From an uncultured Planctomycetota bacterium (GTDB taxonomy: Bacteria; Planctomycetota; Phycisphaerae; UBA1845; UTPLA1): a stretch of 64,000 nt of DNA. Made by a program: the position numbers and the translations under genes. Location of the stretch: positions 203,858-267,857 of the forward strand of contig CAADGE010000046.1 of assembly GCA_900696465.1 (NCBI GenBank). The letters run 5' to 3'. How positions within the stretch are numbered: position 1 is the stretch's first letter; every line of letters begins with the position of its first letter. A model generated the notes under the pieces. The model saw only the letters and a list, made by a program, of their open reading frames with translations. It was not told the origin of the DNA and made no database searches. Positions 51,282 to 60,203 of the stretch are shown in pieces.

Positions 51282-52462
51282 CACAGCGGCACCTTCCAGT
51301 CGAGCACCGGCGATTCGCGACCCACGGCCCCGCCTTCGATCGCCGGCGGGAAGACCCATACGTCGAACGTCACGCCCATGCTGACGCCGAAATCAAAGCA
51401 GGGCACACCCGACAACTCGCCCACCACCTCCACGGTGTGCGAATCCACGATGTCGGAGACGGTCAGAATTCGCCCCGAAGCCATGGGTAGCAGCGGCACG
51501 CCGAACGACTGGGCAGCGCCGGAAATCATCATCTTGCTGCCGACGGGGGCCAGCGCCGCCAGACCGATCGAGCCGGACAACGCACTACCCGGTGACATCG
51601 CATTGCTGATCTGGTTCGGGGCACACACACCGGTGATTGAATTCGCCGGTCGGGCCACCGTCACCCGCCAGGGCACGGGAAGTCGGCGATCTTCTCGGAA
51701 AACCGTCGGCCGCGAGGCGAGCGTGTACGGAGTTGCGTCACTGGAAACATCCTGCTCGGCAAACCGCAGGTTGCGGCGCTGCTTGCAGACCGCAATGGCA
51801 ACTTCAAACGACCCGCTCGCACGGCGACGATAGAAGCCGTACCACACCAGCCGATTCGGTGCCTCCATCAGCTCGTCATCGGTGAACGGCGATGCCGACG
51901 CATGCAACGCGCCGGGCATGGCCATCGGACACGTCGTGCCGGTATTGAGCAGGCGAAACGGCGCCAGACGATCGCTCAGGATGTCCAGACCGAACAGGGT
52001 GGGAACGTTCCCCGTCGAAGGCGCTGCGCCGTTGATCCAGTTGGCATAGAAGTTCTGATTTGGACCGGACTCCTGCACCATCGCATCCCAGCAGTTGTTG
52101 CCCATTGCAAGGTTCACCGTCGGCAACAGGTACCAGGGCGAATCCAGGTGCGAGAGCGTTCCGCCCGGCAGCGGGCCCGGTACATAGGCAGGGTGAACCC
52201 ACAGATCGGCCGGGTTGATCTTTGCAGCTAGCATCGCGTGGGCCTTCGACACGACCTCGATGACCAGCGACTGCTCGGTGCTGTTGCGATGCTGCGTGAG
52301 CGCGACGGGAAAGACCGCGGCGACCATGATCAACCCAATGCCGAGGATTCCGACGGCGATGGTCGTTTCGAGCAGCGAGAAGCCGCCGCGCCGATGGAGC
52401 GGCTCTGACCGGACATCTCCCGGTATATGCGGCGTATTCAAATGGTGAATCATCGTCCGCAT
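51281..52462 (-). CDS. GspI-like pseudopilin
   Basis: A 393-residue prepilin-like protein. RRGGFSLLETTIAVGILGIGLIMVAAVFP has the cleavage site (G then FSLLE, Glu+5); LLETTIAVGILG is typical for GspI/PilV. After the helix TQHRNSTEQSLVIEVVSKAHAMLA continues the alpha-1 spine. The C-terminal body of about 330 residues has a beta-rich appearance with ILTVSDIVDSHTVEVVG. Length is about three times the family usual. It starts one base after the stop of the GspH-like gene and overlaps the next one, so all are translated from one mRNA. Confidence 0.82.
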   Translation of the reverse strand: MRTMIHHLNTPHIPGDVRSEPLHRRGGFSLLETTIAVGILGIGLIMVAAVFPVALTQHRNSTEQSLVIEVVSKAHAMLAAKINPADLWVHPAYVPGPLPGGTLSHLDSPWYLLPTVNLAMGNNCWDAMVQESGPNQNFYANWINGAAPSTGNVPTLFGLDILSDRLAPFRLLNTGTTCPMAMPGALHASASPFTDDELMEAPNRLVWYGFYRRRASGSFEVAIAVCKQRRNLRFAEQDVSSDATPYTLASRPTVFREDRRLPVPWRVTVARPANSITGVCAPNQISNAMSPGSALSGSIGLAALAPVGSKMMISGAAQSFGVPLLPMASGRILTVSDIVDSHTVEVVGELSGVPCFDFGVSMGVTFDVWVFPPAIEGGAVGRESPVLDWKVPL

Positions 52463-52463
52463 G

Positions 52464-53384
52464 TCAGAATGCTCCCACCAGTTCACTGCCCGAAAATCGA
52501 TTCAGAATCACGGTGCTCGCGGCATCGGAATGTCGGCCGCCGGGGCGCGTCTGCATCAGCCAGTTATTCACCAGTTCGAGCGTGGTCGGCTGCGGGCCGA
52601 GCACCTGCCGGAACTTCGGCCGTTCGGAAATGACAAAGCCCACCGTCGAGGTGATCGGCGTATCCCCGTTGACACCGCCCTGAACCATTGGCCCGAACAA
52701 GCGCACGGACAAGTCCGGCGATTCGTCAAGCAGACGATTTCGGTCGTTCAGATTCCGCTCCGCGCCGTTGCGTAGCGTATAGGTCCGCGTCGCGATCCGC
52801 CGCGTGCGGATGACCAGCTTGCCGCTCTTGTCGAAACAGAAGGCGGCCCACGTCAGATTGTCATAGTTGGCATCGCTGTCGACCTGAAACGGCCGCAGGT
52901 CGTTGTCTGCGAAATCGATCGGGTGTACCACGGCCAACGGCCGGCCGCTGCGATCGAGCGGAAGCCGCGCGCCGGAATCCAGCACCGGAGCGAAGGCGTA
53001 GCCATCGGTCATCGGCGGCGACGTACCCGAAGAAAGCGGATCGAACGGCCCGCCGCCGTAGGGCGGATTCAGGTGCCACAGTTCAAAGCGACCGTTGCGC
53101 GGATTGACCACCATCATCGTCTCGATCTGATGAGCGATGGCATAGCTCCGTGCGATCTTGGCATACGTCAGCACGGCGTTGCGGGACTGCGCGAGGATGT
53201 TTGAATCGCGCAGCCGGTTAAGGGCGTAGGCGCTGATGCCCACCAAAAGCGAAATGATTCCGACGGCCGCCAGCGTTTCGACCAGCGTGAACCCCCGCGG
53301 CAAACGGCGCACACGCACGACCCGGCGCGATGCCGACTCTCGCAGTGCCTGAGCGTTTCCGAAATGTCGCGGTGCCGGGTTCAT
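52464..53384 (-). CDS. GspH-like pseudopilin
   Basis: A 306-residue prepilin-like protein. LPRGFTLVETLAAVGIISLLVGISAYALNRL has a cleavage site (G then FTLVE) and membrane helix, preceded by a basic 30-residue leader. ILAQSRNAVLTYAKIARSYAIAHQIETMMVV, the spine helix, then VNPRNGRFELWHLNP resembles the GspH/FimT body. Later a GKLVIRTRRIATRTYTL segment adds beta structure. The start at 53384 lies 8 bases after the GspG-like stop; a longer frame exists but runs inside that gene and has no signal. Part of the translationally linked pseudopilin run. Confidence 0.82.
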   Translation of the reverse strand: MNPAPRHFGNAQALRESASRRVVRVRRLPRGFTLVETLAAVGIISLLVGISAYALNRLRDSNILAQSRNAVLTYAKIARSYAIAHQIETMMVVNPRNGRFELWHLNPPYGGGPFDPLSSGTSPPMTDGYAFAPVLDSGARLPLDRSGRPLAVVHPIDFADNDLRPFQVDSDANYDNLTWAAFCFDKSGKLVIRTRRIATRTYTLRNGAERNLNDRNRLLDESPDLSVRLFGPMVQGGVNGDTPITSTVGFVISERPKFRQVLGPQPTTLELVNNWLMQTRPGGRHSDAASTVILNRFSGSELVGAF

Positions 53385-53392
53385 GCTGCTGC

Positions 53393-54223
53393 TCACGGTG
53401 AAGTCACCAGGTTGTCCTCCGCGTCGGCGATTTCCTGCGCGGTCGGGTTGATCTTCCAGACATTGCCGAACTTGCGGTCCGGTCCGGCGGATTCCAGCAC
53501 GTAGCCGACGGCGATCTGCTTCGCGGCCGGCTCGGCCGGCTGATCGAACGCGGCGTTCTGCACGCCGAGCGGGCTGTTGTCGCCTGCGATGGGCGCGAAA
53601 TCGACCGGCAGGTAGCCGCGGTGTGAAGTCCGCGAGGCATCGCGGTAAACCCAGAAGTACCGCAACGGTGTGCCCCACGGATCGACGATCACCTCGGCCG
53701 GGCGCGACCCGCCGCCGCTGCAGAAGCCGGGATACAGAATTCGCGTCGCCCCGCTCACCAGCTTCGCTGCCTCTACCATTCCGGCACCGGGGCGATCGGT
53801 CAGGTAAGGCCCCTTGCCGGACGACGCGAGCAGTTGAAACGCCAGCGTGGTGTTCGTGTCCAGTCGCAGGATGTCGTCCGAGATCCACTGCGGCCCGGCG
53901 TACATGACGTAATCATTAAAATTCATGATCGTTTCATAAGGACCGTAACCGTTGCTGCACATCGCAAACACGCGGCCGGGGGCAAAATCCGGCCAGCCCT
54001 TGTCGGCGATCGTCACCGATCCGATCCGCCACGCCGGCCAGAAGCCGGCATAGCGATCAATTGCCGTCGAGACCATCTGAAGCTGCTGCAGCGCCGTCGC
54101 ACGTTTTCGCGAGTTACTCACGATGCGACTGGAGAAAACGAGCGTCCCCATCAGGATCGTCAGGATGGTGACCGTGACCAGCACCTCGACGAAGCTCCAT
54201 CCGCCGCGGCGTTCACGATTCAT
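53393..54223 (-). CDS. GspG-like pseudopilin (first of cluster)
   Basis: A 276-residue prepilin-like protein. RRGGWSFVEVLVTVTILTILMGTLVF has a cleavage site before WSFVE with Glu at +5 and Trp at +1, unusual but tolerated. VSNSRKRATALQQLQMVSTAIDRYAG is the helical spine as in the major pseudopilin GspG; WGTPLRYFWVYRD and LESAGPDRKFGN near the end are typical of GspG C-terminal calcium-loop regions (DPWGTPY-like). It is the first pseudopilin after GspF and may be the major subunit. The start at 54223 is preferred over the ATG at 54247. Confidence 0.84.
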   Translation of the reverse strand: MNRERRGGWSFVEVLVTVTILTILMGTLVFSSRIVSNSRKRATALQQLQMVSTAIDRYAGFWPAWRIGSVTIADKGWPDFAPGRVFAMCSNGYGPYETIMNFNDYVMYAGPQWISDDILRLDTNTTLAFQLLASSGKGPYLTDRPGAGMVEAAKLVSGATRILYPGFCSGGGSRPAEVIVDPWGTPLRYFWVYRDASRTSHRGYLPVDFAPIAGDNSPLGVQNAAFDQPAEPAAKQIAVGYVLESAGPDRKFGNVWKINPTAQEIADAEDNLVTSP

Positions 54224-54313
54224 CTTGATGGCTGGCTTTCGACACATCCTGCTGGCTCGTTTCTTACTTGCTCGCTCCCTCAGCCGTACATCCTCCCGAC
54301 GAACCTCGGATCA

Positions 54314-55609
54314 TCAACCACCTGCTGCACCGCCGCCGGTCAGCGAGTTAACCAGACTCACCATCGGCAGAAAGAGGGCGATGACGATGAAACCGACGAT
54401 GCCGCCGAGCACGATGACCATGATCGGTTCGAGCAGACTCACCAGGCCGGCGACGAGAGTTTCAACTTCGTCGTCGTAGTTGTCGGCCACCTTGATGAGC
54501 ATCTTGTCAAGATCGCCGGTCTCTTCGCCGACGTCGATCATGTTCACGACGAGGTTGTCCACGACCTTGGTCGCCTTGAGCGGAACGGCGAAGCTCTCGC
54601 CTTCCCGAATCGAATCGTGCACTTTCTCCAGCGCCCGGGAATAGACCTCGTTGCCGGCCGTGTCCTTGGTGATGTTCAGCGCTTCGAGAATCGGCACACC
54701 GGCCGCCACCAGCGTTCCCAGCGTTCGCGTGAATCGGGCAATGCCGGACTTGCTGAGGATCGTCCCCAGGATCGGTATCTTCAGCTTGACGATGTCCAGA
54801 AACAGACGACCGCCCTCGAATTTTCTCGTCACCTTGTACGCCGTGATGAAGGCCAGTGGACTGACGATGATGATCGCCCAGCCCGGAATGAGCATGTCCA
54901 CCTCCTTCCCGGAGGCATCGTACGACTTGCCCACCATCCAGTCGGACATCGAGAGCAGCATCACCGTAAGACCAGGCAGCTGCGTATCGAAGTCGGAGAA
55001 GATCGTCTTGAACTTGGGCACCACGAAATACATGATGCCCGCCACAATCAGAAAGGCGAAACCGATGACGCAGGCCGGGTAGATCATCGCCCCGATGACC
55101 TTGCGCTTGAGCTTCTGCGCCTTCTCCATGAAGTCGGCCAGACGCTGGAGAATCACGTCGAGCACACCGCCCGCCTCCCCGGCCGCGATCATGTTCGTGT
55201 ACAAACGGTCAAAGACCTTCGGATGCCGCGCCATTGCCTCAGAAAGCGTGGCCCCGCCTTCGACGTCCTCACCCACGTACCGAAGCGCCACGCGAAGCGT
55301 ACCAGGCTTCTGCTGCTGTTCGAGAATGCGGATCGACCGAAGAATCGGCAGGCCGGCGTCCATCAGCGTCGAGAGCTGACGGGTAAACTGCGTCAACTGC
55401 TTAACCGATACTTTGCCGAGATTGGCCGAGCGGCGCTTCTGCGCGCCGGGCGCGGCCGGTTTCTTGGTCCCGCCCTTCTGACGAACCTTCGTCGGGAAGT
55501 AACCCTGCTGACGAATTTTCGCGATGGCCTCTTCGGAATTGGCGGCGTCGACCTCGTCCTTGACCTCCTGTCCGGCGGCGTTCATCGCTTCAAATTGAAA
55601 CTTGGGCAT
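54314..55609 (-). CDS. gspF: Type II secretion/type IV pilus inner-membrane platform protein GspF/PilC
   Basis: A 431-residue polytopic platform protein that links the assembly ATPase to pseudopilin extraction. MPKFQFEAMNAAGQEVKDEVDAAN is the GspF start, KQLTQFTRQLSTLMDAGLPIL the first T2SSF domain, ARFTRTLGTLVAAGVPILEALNI the second one, and LLEPIMVIVLGGIVGFIVIALFLPM the last helix. Three membrane segments in total fit the family. First gene of the cluster, on the minus strand, with a 395-base gap upstream. The cognate GspE/PilB ATPase and secretin are not in this window, though PilT is at 30891-31976. Confidence 0.93.
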   Translation of the reverse strand: MPKFQFEAMNAAGQEVKDEVDAANSEEAIAKIRQQGYFPTKVRQKGGTKKPAAPGAQKRRSANLGKVSVKQLTQFTRQLSTLMDAGLPILRSIRILEQQQKPGTLRVALRYVGEDVEGGATLSEAMARHPKVFDRLYTNMIAAGEAGGVLDVILQRLADFMEKAQKLKRKVIGAMIYPACVIGFAFLIVAGIMYFVVPKFKTIFSDFDTQLPGLTVMLLSMSDWMVGKSYDASGKEVDMLIPGWAIIIVSPLAFITAYKVTRKFEGGRLFLDIVKLKIPILGTILSKSGIARFTRTLGTLVAAGVPILEALNITKDTAGNEVYSRALEKVHDSIREGESFAVPLKATKVVDNLVVNMIDVGEETGDLDKMLIKVADNYDDEVETLVAGLVSLLEPIMVIVLGGIVGFIVIALFLPMVSLVNSLTGGGAAGG

Positions 55610-56004
55610 GACACACAAACTCCACGACTACCCGACGCTTGCATCAGCCCGGCCGATGCCGTCGGTTGCCTTCACCCACGCGCGATACAGACCCTGCCTG
55701 CGGCGCGCGCCGCGACGGACCAAGCCCGCTGATTCAGCCACTACCGGCTGAAATCGAATCGCCCCGGTCCGTACCGCAGCGTCGAATTATTGTTCCCTGC
55801 AAGGTGTCTGACGAGCCGCGGATGGGATTCAGGCACCATGTCAGGCCAGACATCTCATCACATAACCAATTATATTACAATAAATTACGGACATGGCGTG
55901 CCGGCCTGCGATACACGGGTCGATCACCCTGATCGTCGGGCACGCAGCCGAGGACAGGCCTTATAATGACCCGACGCCGAATCTTCACCAGCAGAGGTTG
56001 CCGA
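55610..56004. other. Divergent intergenic region between gspF and nadK
   Basis: No protein gene is visible. It contains a 7-base inverted repeat (TTCAGCC/GGCTGAA at 55733-55752), which would be a hairpin in the gspF leader but has no T run, an AT-rich patch near 55865-55890 (AATTATATTACAATAAATT) that may hold promoters, and TATAAT before nadK. Confidence 0.5.
55962..55967 (+). promoter_or_regulatory. -10 element candidate for nadK
   Basis: Perfect TATAAT with no good -35. A start near 55974 would put the ATG at 56005 with a 31-base leader and rule out the upstream ATG at 55966. Confidence 0.35.
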
Positions 56005-56856
56005 ATGACCCCATCGAAGCACCGACGCAGAATCTTCCTCATCGGCAACGCAAACAAGCCCAGAGTTCAGGAGTCTTTCGATCGGATCGCCTGTTGGCTC
56101 GACGGGCTCGGGCTGCTCGCCGGATCCGATCTCTCCTGCCAACTTGATCTGATCCAGCAGGTTCGCCCAGACCTGGTTATTGCCCTCGGCGGCGACGGAA
56201 CGATTCTCGCGGTCGGTCAGGCCATGAAGCATCGCCAGGTGCCGATCGTCGGCGTCAACATGGGCAAGCTCGGCTACCTCGCCGACTTCAGCGTCGATGA
56301 ACTGGAGGCCCACCTTGAACAGATCATCAGCGATCACGAACTCGTCAGCCGGCGAATGATGCTCGATGTCCGGCTCTCGAATCCGGACGGCACGATGCAC
56401 GACGGCGTGGCTCTTAACGATTGCGTCGTGCGCGTCGCCGAACCCTTTCGCACGATCCCGCTCAACATCGAGATCGACGACTACCCCGTCACCACGATCG
56501 TCAGCGACGGCCTGATTCTCGCCACGCCCACTGGCTCGACGGCGCACAACATGTCCTGTGGAGGACCGATCGTGCAGCCCGAAGTCGAAGCCATCATAAT
56601 GACACCGCTTGCTCCCCATTCGCTCACCCATCGCCCGGTCGTCGTCGGCCCGATGACCACGATCGGCATCACCGCCGGCCGCACGAGCGAAGGCGCCGCC
56701 ATGGTCCTCGACGGACGCTATATCTGCCCCATTCCCGCCGGTTCGCGCCTGACCGTCGCGCGCTCCGCCGATACGTTTCAACTGATTCGAAACCCTCGCC
56801 GAAAGGGTTGGGAAACCCTCGTGCAGAAACTCAAATGGGGCCAGGCGCTGACGTGA
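56005..56856 (+). CDS. nadK: NAD kinase
   Basis: A 283-residue enzyme that phosphorylates NAD to NADP using ATP or polyphosphate. LVIALGGDGTILAVGQAM near 57-74 holds the GGDGT motif, VGVNMGKLGYLADFS the following one, LNDCVV near 135 the NE/D-type motif, and TPTGSTAHNMSCGGPIV near 172-188 the conserved TGSTAY-like site. GAGG lies 8 bases before the ATG at 56005; a longer frame from 55966 is less likely because of the -10 position. The stop is overlapped by a GTG start of the membrane protein gene, so the two are coupled. The other glycan-independent neighbours give no extra hint. Confidence 0.94.
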   Translation: MTPSKHRRRIFLIGNANKPRVQESFDRIACWLDGLGLLAGSDLSCQLDLIQQVRPDLVIALGGDGTILAVGQAMKHRQVPIVGVNMGKLGYLADFSVDELEAHLEQIISDHELVSRRMMLDVRLSNPDGTMHDGVALNDCVVRVAEPFRTIPLNIEIDDYPVTTIVSDGLILATPTGSTAHNMSCGGPIVQPEVEAIIMTPLAPHSLTHRPVVVGPMTTIGITAGRTSEGAAMVLDGRYICPIPAGSRLTVARSADTFQLIRNPRRKGWETLVQKLKWGQALT

Positions 56857-58526
56857 CGGGACCGGTCGCGCCAGACCGACGGCTGCTGATAATGACGGCG
56901 TGCGGGTTCTTCCTGCTCACGCTTGTGCTCGGGTTGCTGTCTGAAGGCGTCTACCACGACGACGACCTGACGCACTTCCTGATCGCCCGATGGTCGCGGT
57001 GGTACCCGGAATACCTGTTGCACATCTGGGGCCGACCAGGGTTTACGGTGACGGTGGCGGCCGTTTCGTGGATGAACAACGTGGACGTGGCCTGGCACGG
57101 TGCTAGAGCACTGTCGGCATGTATCTCACTGCTGGCAGCGTTGGCGGCTGTGCGGCTCGCCGCACAACTCGGAGTGGCACGGCCGCGCCTTGCGGTCCTC
57201 TTTTGCTATGCACAACCGCTTTACGTCGTCCTTGCGACCACGACGCTGACGGAGAACTTCGCCGCGCTTTATCTGACAGCCGCCCTCTGTCTGCTCTATT
57301 CGCGACGGATCGTCGCGGCGTCGCTGATCTTCTCACTGACGCTGGTAACGCGACACGAGGCGGCAGTCTTTGTACCGATCTGGCTGATTGCCCTGATAGC
57401 GACACCGCCCACGACGGCCTCGTGGAAAGGGCGTATCTCAGCGGCCGCCGCAACATTCTGGGCGCCCGTGGCCCACAATCTCATCTTCTTTGCAGTGTTT
57501 CAGCGATGGCCCGCGGAGATGTTCCTGCGCCCGACCGGATCCACCGAGTATCCCGCAGCGGGAATGCTGTCGTACCTGCCGGACGCTGCATACGCGGTAA
57601 CGCCGCTAATCCTTGGCCTGGCGTTCATCGGCGCTGCGAAGCTGATACGGCGCGGTGAATGGTTGATTCCCGTGCTGGCCAGTGCATTTTTCATGACGCA
57701 TGTACTGGTCAAAGCGATCGGCGTCTTCGCCAGCGGCGGCTACGGAAGATTTCTCGTGACCATCTCCCCGCTGTTGGCGATCTGCGCCCTCGCCGGTTGG
57801 AACCATCTGCGCAGCGCAGCCGAAGAAAGAAGCCGCGGCGCCGGTGGCTGGCTCGCATTCACCCTGATCTGGCTGCTGGTCTGGTGGGCGATGGAAAATG
57901 CTTTTGACGCAGGCCGATTCGAGGTCGGTCGTGACGTCCTGACGGCGACGCGCGTGGCCGCTGTCGTCCTGATTGCCTCCTGCGCAGCCATGATCGTTCT
58001 TCATCGCAGCGGACGTATGCAATTTGCGGCGATGGGGCTGCTCGTTCTCACCTGCGCGGTCCAGTGGTGCATCCTGGTACGACCGCTTGGCCCGCAGGAG
58101 GATCAACTCCTGGTAAGCCGCGTGGTCACCTGGCATGAAAAGCATCAGCCGCCGGATACGCCGATCCTGGCGACCAATCCGTGGTTTTCTTACTACTTCA
58201 ACCTGGTAGAACATCCCCGCGCCCACAAGGGCGTGGCCCTCCTGGCATCCATGCCCGAAGGCACCATCTTCTACTGGGATTCAAAGTACAGCGAAAGTGA
58301 CTTCCACCGATTGCGCTATCGCTCAATCAACGAAATCGACGGCACAGAGTTGCTGGAAACCTTCCGCACCCTCGTCGGCAGACCCTTGAAGGTGGCGGCA
58401 TTTCGGATGAACAAGCCGCAGCAAGTCGCTTCAGAAGAACTTGACATGCCTGTCTATCCGCGCGACCTCGCCGCGGAAGCGCAGCCCGTACGCGGAATCT
58501 ACTATCTGCGACCCGCCGTGGAGTAG
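56853..58526 (+). CDS. GT-C family membrane glycosyltransferase
   Basis: A 557-residue membrane protein with about ten hydrophobic segments in its first 420 residues and a C-terminal soluble domain of about 130. GVYHDDDLTHFLIARWSR near residue 30 carries the acidic loop characteristic of GT-C glycosyltransferases (mannosyl- or arabinosyltransferases using polyprenyl-phosphate sugars). TRHEAAVFVPIW and ASGGYGRFLVTISPLLAI further fit this group. The GTG at 56853 overlaps the nadK stop (GTGA); an in-frame ATG at 56835 is an alternative. It may glycosylate exported proteins or build a lipid-linked glycan. Acceptor unknown. Confidence 0.72.
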   Translation: MTGPVAPDRRLLIMTACGFFLLTLVLGLLSEGVYHDDDLTHFLIARWSRWYPEYLLHIWGRPGFTVTVAAVSWMNNVDVAWHGARALSACISLLAALAAVRLAAQLGVARPRLAVLFCYAQPLYVVLATTTLTENFAALYLTAALCLLYSRRIVAASLIFSLTLVTRHEAAVFVPIWLIALIATPPTTASWKGRISAAAATFWAPVAHNLIFFAVFQRWPAEMFLRPTGSTEYPAAGMLSYLPDAAYAVTPLILGLAFIGAAKLIRRGEWLIPVLASAFFMTHVLVKAIGVFASGGYGRFLVTISPLLAICALAGWNHLRSAAEERSRGAGGWLAFTLIWLLVWWAMENAFDAGRFEVGRDVLTATRVAAVVLIASCAAMIVLHRSGRMQFAAMGLLVLTCAVQWCILVRPLGPQEDQLLVSRVVTWHEKHQPPDTPILATNPWFSYYFNLVEHPRAHKGVALLASMPEGTIFYWDSKYSESDFHRLRYRSINEIDGTELLETFRTLVGRPLKVAAFRMNKPQQVASEELDMPVYPRDLAAEAQPVRGIYYLRPAVE

Positions 58527-58534
58527 ATATCGAA

Positions 58535-58777
58535 TTACCGCCAGCGAGTTCGACGCCGACGGCGGAAGAGTGCCGCCGCTGCGACACCCACGTAAACGAG
58601 CGTCGCCGGTTCCGGCACATTCACGGTGGCTCGATGAACCGTCGCATCGTCCGGCGCTTCGCCCCGCGCCTGCAATACCGGGAGAACGCCGATCAGGCAC
58701 GCCGCCATGAGCACTATCAGCCATCGACCACGGCGCGCAAAGCGCCCCCCTGATGTCATCCTGCCGCGCCCTGTCAT
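58535..58777 (-). CDS. Minimal PEP-CTERM protein
   Basis: An 80-residue protein with an N-terminal signal peptide (WLIVLMAACLIGVLPVLQARG) and a C-terminal sorting tail: VPEP, a hydrophobic helix ATLVYVGVAAAALF and an Arg-rich end. This PEP-CTERM layout is recognised by exosortases that process exported proteins in bacteria with extracellular polysaccharide systems. Only about 20 residues separate the signal from the VPEP motif, so the mature product is tiny. ATGs at 58792, 58777 and 58759 are all possible starts. No exosortase gene is in this window. Convergent with the GT-C gene, 8 bases apart. Confidence 0.8.
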   Translation of the reverse strand: MTGRGRMTSGGRFARRGRWLIVLMAACLIGVLPVLQARGEAPDDATVHRATVNVPEPATLVYVGVAAAALFRRRRRTRWR

Positions 58778-59049
58778 CCTGAAATCCCCCATTCAGACGG
58801 CTGTCGGCGTACAGCCGCTGATACAAGTTTACAATACCGGCGAATCTCTCTGCAAAATCGATTTCAAAACGTCCGCAGACGGCTGCAAGCACCATAATCC
58901 TTGCATTTATCACCCCTTATGATCGATTTTCTACTACGATGAACGTCCGACTCCGGGCGACCGAGAAAAAAATCTCGAGTACAACTAAACGCCGACACGT
59001 GCGGCGACATTACCCCTTCTGATGACACGTTGCGACGCGGACCGAAACG

Positions 59050-59583
59050 ATGCCCGACGGCCCGATGAAACCGATTACCCAAGCCGATTCGGGCACTGGC
59101 CGGATCAACCGCAACGTCACAGAGATCAACGCGCTCTGCCGCCGACTCGTCGGCCTGGCCGTCAAGCTGATCTGGAATCGGCACGACGCAGAGGAAATCG
59201 CCCAGGAAGCCATGAAGCTCGCCGTGATGCAGCGTATCGACATCAATGATGCCCGCGCCCTGCCGTGGCTCTTGCGTACGACGGCGAACCTTTGTCTGAA
59301 CCGGCGGCGCAGGCGTCGACCCGAACCGCTGGACCCGTGGGTCGATCGTCCCGCTGGCGAATCACCCCTGCAAACGGCAGAGCGGATCGAACAACTGGAA
59401 CGGCTGCGGAAGGCGATCGAAACGCTGCCTCCACAGCAACGGACGGCGCTGGTGCTACGAACAATGGAGCAGATGGAGTACGAAGCGATCGCGGAAGCAA
59501 TGGAAATCACCGTCGCCGCTGTTCGCACGCACGTGCACGCGGCGCGGCGAAGACTCGCCGAGTGGTTTGAAGCGAACGAATGA
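59050..59583 (+). CDS. ECF-family RNA polymerase sigma factor
   Basis: A 177-residue extracytoplasmic-function sigma factor. Region 2 spans about residues 22-90 (INALCRRLVGLAVKLIWNRHDAEEIAQEAMKLAV, with the DAEE-AQE motif for core binding); region 4 about 112-172 (LEAIETLPPQQRTALVLRTM-like LRKAIETLPPQQRTALV and the HTH YEAIAEAMEITVAAVRTHVHAARRRL). It lacks region 1 and 3. The following gene, a likely anti-sigma factor, begins just after its stop, and a secretin-domain protein ends the operon, so the regulon likely concerns the envelope. Its own promoter is not identified. Confidence 0.92.
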   Translation: MPDGPMKPITQADSGTGRINRNVTEINALCRRLVGLAVKLIWNRHDAEEIAQEAMKLAVMQRIDINDARALPWLLRTTANLCLNRRRRRRPEPLDPWVDRPAGESPLQTAERIEQLERLRKAIETLPPQQRTALVLRTMEQMEYEAIAEAMEITVAAVRTHVHAARRRLAEWFEANE

Positions 59584-59611
59584 TACAGATGACTTGAGTA
59601 AATCAGGCAGG

Positions 59612-60166
59612 ATGATGATCGGCTGCGAAAAAATCCGTGTACGACTCGACGACTGGCTCGATGGCCGGCTCGATGCCGACGCGCTCGGTGAAGTAAAAGA
59701 TCACCTCGCTTTCTGCGAGGACTGCCGTCGCCTCTTCGATCGCCATCTGCGAATCACCATGGACCTGACCGCCCTGGGCCGGGTCGCAGACCGCATGGCC
59801 GACCCAGCTTCATCCGGGCTTCGACGAGAACACACGCCGATCCGGCTCGGCCGCATGATCGCCGCCGCGGCCAGTCTGCTGCTGGCGGTCGGCACGATCT
59901 ACTACGCCGCGCGCCGCCCGACGACTCTCCTCCCGCAGGATACCCTCGTCGAAGTCCAGACGCGCCCGAGCATTCCCTCAATGCCGACGGATTCGCCCGC
60001 CGTCGCGCTGGGGGACCTGCTGCTGCGACGCGTCGATTCGCAGCAGTTCCGCATCGACAACGCGCCGCAGTGCGTGGCCGTAAACGTCGAGACCGACAAC
60101 CCGAACGTGCACATCGTCTGGCTGTACGGGAAGTGTGCAACATCCTCCGGCCGGACCGTGCAATGA
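59612..60166 (+). CDS. Anti-sigma factor with zinc-finger domain
   Basis: A 184-residue protein that probably sequesters the sigma factor encoded just before. The N-terminal 45 residues form a putative zf-HC2 zinc finger: Cys near 5, then a helix ending in KDHLAFCEDC (H-x3-C-x2-C). Residues near 95-112 are the single membrane helix (MIAAAASLLLAVGTIYYA), and the C-terminal 70 residues face the periplasm with two cysteines and VNVETDNPNVHIVWLYG. I start at the ATG at 59612, 28 bases after the sigma stop; a TTG at 59567 inside the sigma gene is less likely. The release mechanism is unknown. Confidence 0.85.
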   Translation: MMIGCEKIRVRLDDWLDGRLDADALGEVKDHLAFCEDCRRLFDRHLRITMDLTALGRVADRMADPASSGLRREHTPIRLGRMIAAAASLLLAVGTIYYAARRPTTLLPQDTLVEVQTRPSIPSMPTDSPAVALGDLLLRRVDSQQFRIDNAPQCVAVNVETDNPNVHIVWLYGKCATSSGRTVQ

Positions 60167-60203
60167 TAAATCACCCACAATTACACGTAAGGAGACTTGA
60201 TCC

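Noticed and set aside
53834-55732. 632-codon plus-strand frame across the GspG-like and gspF genes
   Set aside because: Antisense to two well-supported genes and rich in Arg and His as expected from reverse-strand translation.
55733-55752. 7-base inverted repeat considered as a terminator
   Set aside because: No T run follows on either strand and it lies in a divergent promoter region.
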